The position numbers were made by a program, and so were the translations under genes. The notes beneath the pieces are model-generated. The model was not told where the DNA came from. It ran no database searches and was given only the letters and a program-made list of their open reading frames with translations. Positions 61,366-64,000 of a stretch of 64,000 nt of DNA are shown piece by piece. Numbering within the stretch: the first letter of the stretch is position 1; every line of letters begins with the position of its first letter. The stretch is from Flavipsychrobacter sp. (lineage in GTDB: Bacteria > Bacteroidota > Bacteroidia > Chitinophagales > Chitinophagaceae). The stretch is from assembly GCA_021155965.1 (NCBI GenBank), contig JAJNBJ010000002.1, positions 386,289 through 450,288 of the forward strand, in the 5' to 3' direction.

Positions 61366-63154
61366 ATGGAGATTCTATTGGTAGTTATTTGCATTTTGCT
61401 TGCCGTTGTAATTCTTCTACAATTCCTATTCCGTAGTAAGCCAACGGAAGCAACGGACAATTCTCAAAAAATCGATCAGCTGTCTGCCGCATTGGCACGG
61501 ATGGAAACTGGCATTAAGGATGACTTCCGAACAAACAGGGAAGAGAATGCAACAATTGCCAAGGACAATCGCTTGGAGTTAAACAATACTCTGAAAGACT
61601 TCAAATCAGAATTGTCTCAAACATTGTCTGCAATAACATCTGCGAGTCAAAAAGCACTGGAGGTTATTAACAAAACACTCGATGAGAAGGTAGATGCACT
61701 CACGAAGAAAATTGATGAAAACAATATAGCAAATAGGGAATCACTGGCAACGGGGCTGAAAGACTTTACTCTTGAGCAAAGAACCCGCTTCTCTGAATTG
61801 AAGGAAGAGCAAAAGGAGTTTAAAACAGAATTATCCCAGACACTTACTGCTATTACCACGGCTAATCAAAAGGCTTTGGAACTCATCAACAAAACACTTG
61901 ATGAGAAGACGGAAACTTTGACCAAGAAGATCGATGAAAATAACTTAGCGAATAGAGAGTCCTTAGCAACTGGGCTAAAAGATTTTACTCTTGAGCTGCG
62001 TAATAGATTTACCGATTTAAAAGAGGAACAAAAGGAATTTAAACAAAAGACCATAGAGCAATTAGAGAAGATTTCGGGTAAGGTGGAGGAAAAACTCACC
62101 GCTCTTAACAATCAATCAAAAGAGGATAGTCGCCTTATGCGAGAATCCTTGTCAATTTCATTCAAAGGTTTTGAGGAGACATTTAATAAGAATGTGGAAT
62201 CGTTTAATAACCTTCAAAGAGAGAAATTTGGCCAATTAGAAGAGAAGCAAATGAAGCTGGTTGAAAGCACCGAAAAGAAGTTGGAAGAGATGCGTATTAC
62301 TGTTGATGAGAAGCTTCAAAAAACACTGAATGAACGGTTAGGACAATCCTTCGAGTTAGTGGGTAAGCAGTTGGAAAGCGTTCAAAAGGGCTTGGGTGAA
62401 ATGCAAACGCTCGCTCAGGATGTTGGTGGTCTGAAGCGTGTTTTGAGCAACGTAAAGATGCGTGGTGGTATAGGTGAGGTTCAGTTAGCAATGCTGCTGG
62501 AGCAAGTACTAGCTCCTGAGCAGTACGAAGCGAATGTGAAGACTAAATCTGGTAGCGGAGACCTAGTGGAATTTGCCATAAAGTTGCCAGGCCGTGATGA
62601 TGGCAATTCAGTTGCAGGGCGCATATGAAATCGGGGATGTGGCACAAATTGAAGGCTGCCAGAAAATCCTTGAAGCCACAATAAAGAAGATGGCCAAGGA
62701 TATTGGAGACAAATACATTGATCCCCCGAATACAACCGATTTTGCAATAATGTTCCTGCCATTTGAAGGCATCTATGCGGAAGTCGTGCGTAAAGCTAGT
62801 TTGCTTGACGATTTGCATCGCAATTTCAAAATTGTTGTTACTGGACCTACAACACTCGCTGCAATCTTAAACAGCCTGCAAATGGGCTTTAAGACACTTG
62901 CGATACAAAAGCGCAGCAGTGAGGTTTGGAAGATTCTTGGAGCCGTGAAGCAAGAGTTTGAGACATTTGGAGGATTGCTCGATAAGGCACAAAAAAATAT
63001 TTCTACGGGTTTAAACCAGTTAGATGATGTTATGGGCAAACGTACCAAAGCTATACAGAGAAAGCTACGTGACGTTGAGACAATTGGCGTGGCAGAGGCA
63101 AAGTTATTTTTCCCAGAAAGTGATAACAATACTGGTCCAGAAGACGACAACTAG
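61366..63154 (+). pseudogene. rmuC: rmuC, broken by a deletion-frameshift
   Basis: RmuC is a membrane-anchored coiled-coil protein with a nuclease-like domain that limits inversions at repeats. Frame 1 (61366-62628) has the N-terminal helix (EILLVVICILLAVVILLQF), a long coiled coil (~35-350) and the domain start (MRGGIGEVQLAMLLEQVL, VEFAIKLPGRDD), then goes off-frame and stops at 62628. Frame 2 (to 63154) continues the family from LQGAYEIGD through KYIDPPNTTDFAIMFLPFEG. The conserved YLPIDAKFP core between them is gone, so a deletion of about 60 bp near 62601-62612 both broke the frame and removed the core. Product likely inactive. Confidence 0.85.
61609..62046 (+). repeat. 219-bp tandem duplication inside rmuC coiled coil
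   Basis: 61609-61827 and 61828-62046 encode two 73-residue units, ELSQTLSAITSASQKALEV... and ELSQTLTAITTANQKALEL..., about 80% identical by eye in protein. The copies have diverged in DNA, so the duplication is not recent. Confidence 0.8.
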
Positions 63155-63192
63155 GAAAACTATAATCGACATCAGCACAGCATCAGATTGCG

Positions 63193-64000
63193 TCAGTTTG
63201 CAATTGCCGTTACGCCATCTTCCGTACCTTGTAACACCCACAATTTTGCAGGAATTCCATCGTTTTCTAGTTTACGCATAAAAAATTTTGCCTGAACGGT
63301 ATCGTGAGTAGCCAATAACACCTGAAAGTCGAAAGTTGTTATATAATCACGTAATAAGTCGAAAACTGCCGAGGCGTGAACCAAATCATGGTGTTGTGTT
63401 GGGTCATCTAATAGCAGAGTGCGCCAAGGAGACCACTGGTATTTTTGAGCCATCGCAAGCAAAAATGTAAACTGAAGATCAGTGATTTGAGCTTCACTTG
63501 CGACATGAGCCACGAGTGTATTGTCACCGTGAAGCTTTATATTAACATCTGCGTGCTGCTTTTTATAATGGCTATAACTATTTAGATTGGTATTGGCAAA
63601 TCTTGGATCAACAACGATCCTTTTGAGAAGCTTATTCCATAGTGGGTTAATTGATTGAATACGGTCATTTACTTTCTTTAATTCAGAATCGATGTTTTTC
63701 GCAAAACTGTTTAGAGTTTTGATTTTTAAATTAATTGTCTGAACCGCATTATTGGCTTTGTCAAAATCTTCTTTTATTTTTTTTGCGTATTCTGCTTCTG
63801 TACTCCTCCCTATCACTCTCTTAATGTCACTTTCAATTTTTAAGTACTCTTCAGACTTTCGCCATTTTGTTATTTCAATATTAAGAGAGTCAATTTTTTG
63901 TTTGTCATTTTCCCTATTAGACAATAAGGTGCCATTTTCACCCTTTGCTTTTTCTAACAAATCAATTGAAGGTTCGCCAGTCAATTCTAAGTCTTTCCAT
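63193..64000 (-). CDS. SMC/Rad50-like ATPase, C-terminal part (5' end outside window)
   Basis: The minus-strand frame is open from the window edge and stops at 63193; 268 residues are visible. A coiled coil (about 10-110 of the visible part) leads into an ATP-binding cassette end: a signature-like ASEAQITDLQFTFLLAMA, Walker B with D-loop TLLLDDPTQHHDLVHAS, and H-loop LLATHDTVQ. This is the SMC/RecN/Rad50-type ATPase fold seen in repair and in several phage-defence systems (Lamassu, Wadjet, Septu). Which one cannot be told without the N-terminus. The gene is convergent with rmuC, 39 bp apart. Confidence 0.85.
   Translation of the reverse strand, partial: WKDLELTGEPSIDLLEKAKGENGTLLSNRENDKQKIDSLNIEITKWRKSEEYLKIESDIKRVIGRSTEAEYAKKIKEDFDKANNAVQTINLKIKTLNSFAKNIDSELKKVNDRIQSINPLWNKLLKRIVVDPRFANTNLNSYSHYKKQHADVNIKLHGDNTLVAHVASEAQITDLQFTFLLAMAQKYQWSPWRTLLLDDPTQHHDLVHASAVFDLLRDYITTFDFQVLLATHDTVQAKFFMRKLENDGIPAKLWVLQGTEDGVTAIAN

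Larger units (their letters stand above)
57017..64000 (+). mobile_element. Genomic island integrated at tRNA-Phe (right end outside window)
   Basis: From the tRNA end onward the genes are of the mobile or DNA-processing type and differ in style from the chromosome: an IntDOT-like recombinase, two small ORFs behind palindromes, a SNF2 helicase, a broken rmuC and an SMC-like ATPase. At least three of these look damaged. Island type (ICE, IME, phage remnant) is not decidable; no relaxase, capsid or conjugation gene is seen. Confidence 0.65.

Noticed and set aside
61101-61460. Full 119-residue minus-strand frame as a gene
   Set aside because: Most of it is antisense to the helicase and the rmuC start; only the middle ~35 codons between the two genes look coding, so it is reported as a possible fragment.
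57017-64000. Search for a second copy of the tRNA-Phe 3' end (att site) inside the window
   Set aside because: None was noticed by eye; the right end of the island is taken to lie outside.

Overview
The window is chromosome of a Bacteroidota bacterium, most likely of the Chitinophagales (Chitinophagaceae-like). The evidence is six large secreted proteins with type IX secretion (T9SS) type-A C-terminal sorting domains, a PorE-like/PorP pair, Bacteroidota promoters (TTTG, 18-19 nt, TAnnTTTG), a polyprenyl synthase and an OxyR of the Bacteroidota type, and many TTG starts. No species is claimed.

Layout. 1-2600: an ABC exporter cut by the window edge, 2 bp behind a peptide chain release factor 2 gene that has no programmed frameshift. 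2771-8173: a five-gene SpoIIM-like/DUF4129/DUF4350/MoxR/DUF58 cluster. 8280-23700: secreted and envelope genes (T9SS cargo, a reprolysin-like and a C10-type protease, a 1265-residue SBBP-repeat protein) mixed with miaE, tsaE and a GT39-like membrane glycosyltransferase. 23794-28770: housekeeping genes (MutS2/Smr-like protein, rdgB, 3-hydroxyacyl-CoA dehydrogenase, pth, pruA). 29132-32114: small accessory genes (a lipoprotein, a DUF6934-like gene with a 51-residue partner) and an ECF sigma/anti-sigma/GldM-C-like triad. 32135-43358: polyprenyl synthase, OmpA-family protein, a run of small lipoproteins, lptB with a GH3-family gene, and an unrecognised membrane-protein pair. 43426-56842: oxyR, a spermidine-synthase-like gene, plsY, prmA, a PorE-like OmpA protein with PorP/SprF, ftsK, lolA, fabD, a Sua5/TsaC protein and a GT2.

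At 56944-57016 lies tRNA-Phe(GAA). From just after it to the end of the window the content changes to a genomic island: an IntDOT-like tyrosine recombinase (Ser in place of the first catalytic Arg), a 55-codon small ORF and a 127-codon ORF broken by an in-frame TAA, each preceded by a copy of a near-identical palindromic element, a SNF2-type helicase that looks C-terminally truncated, an rmuC gene broken by a deletion that removed its conserved core, and the C-terminal half of an SMC/Rad50-like ATPase running off the edge. This is the part most worth follow-up. It looks like a partly decayed island of DNA-processing genes; whether it is a defence system cannot be decided from the sequence alone.

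How the genes work together: the T9SS cargo and the PorE/PorP envelope components fit a gliding or surface-secreting lifestyle; lptB, plsY, fabD, lolA and the OmpA proteins serve envelope biogenesis; tsaE, the TsaC-like protein, miaE, pth, prfB and prmA serve translation; oxyR is a redox regulator.
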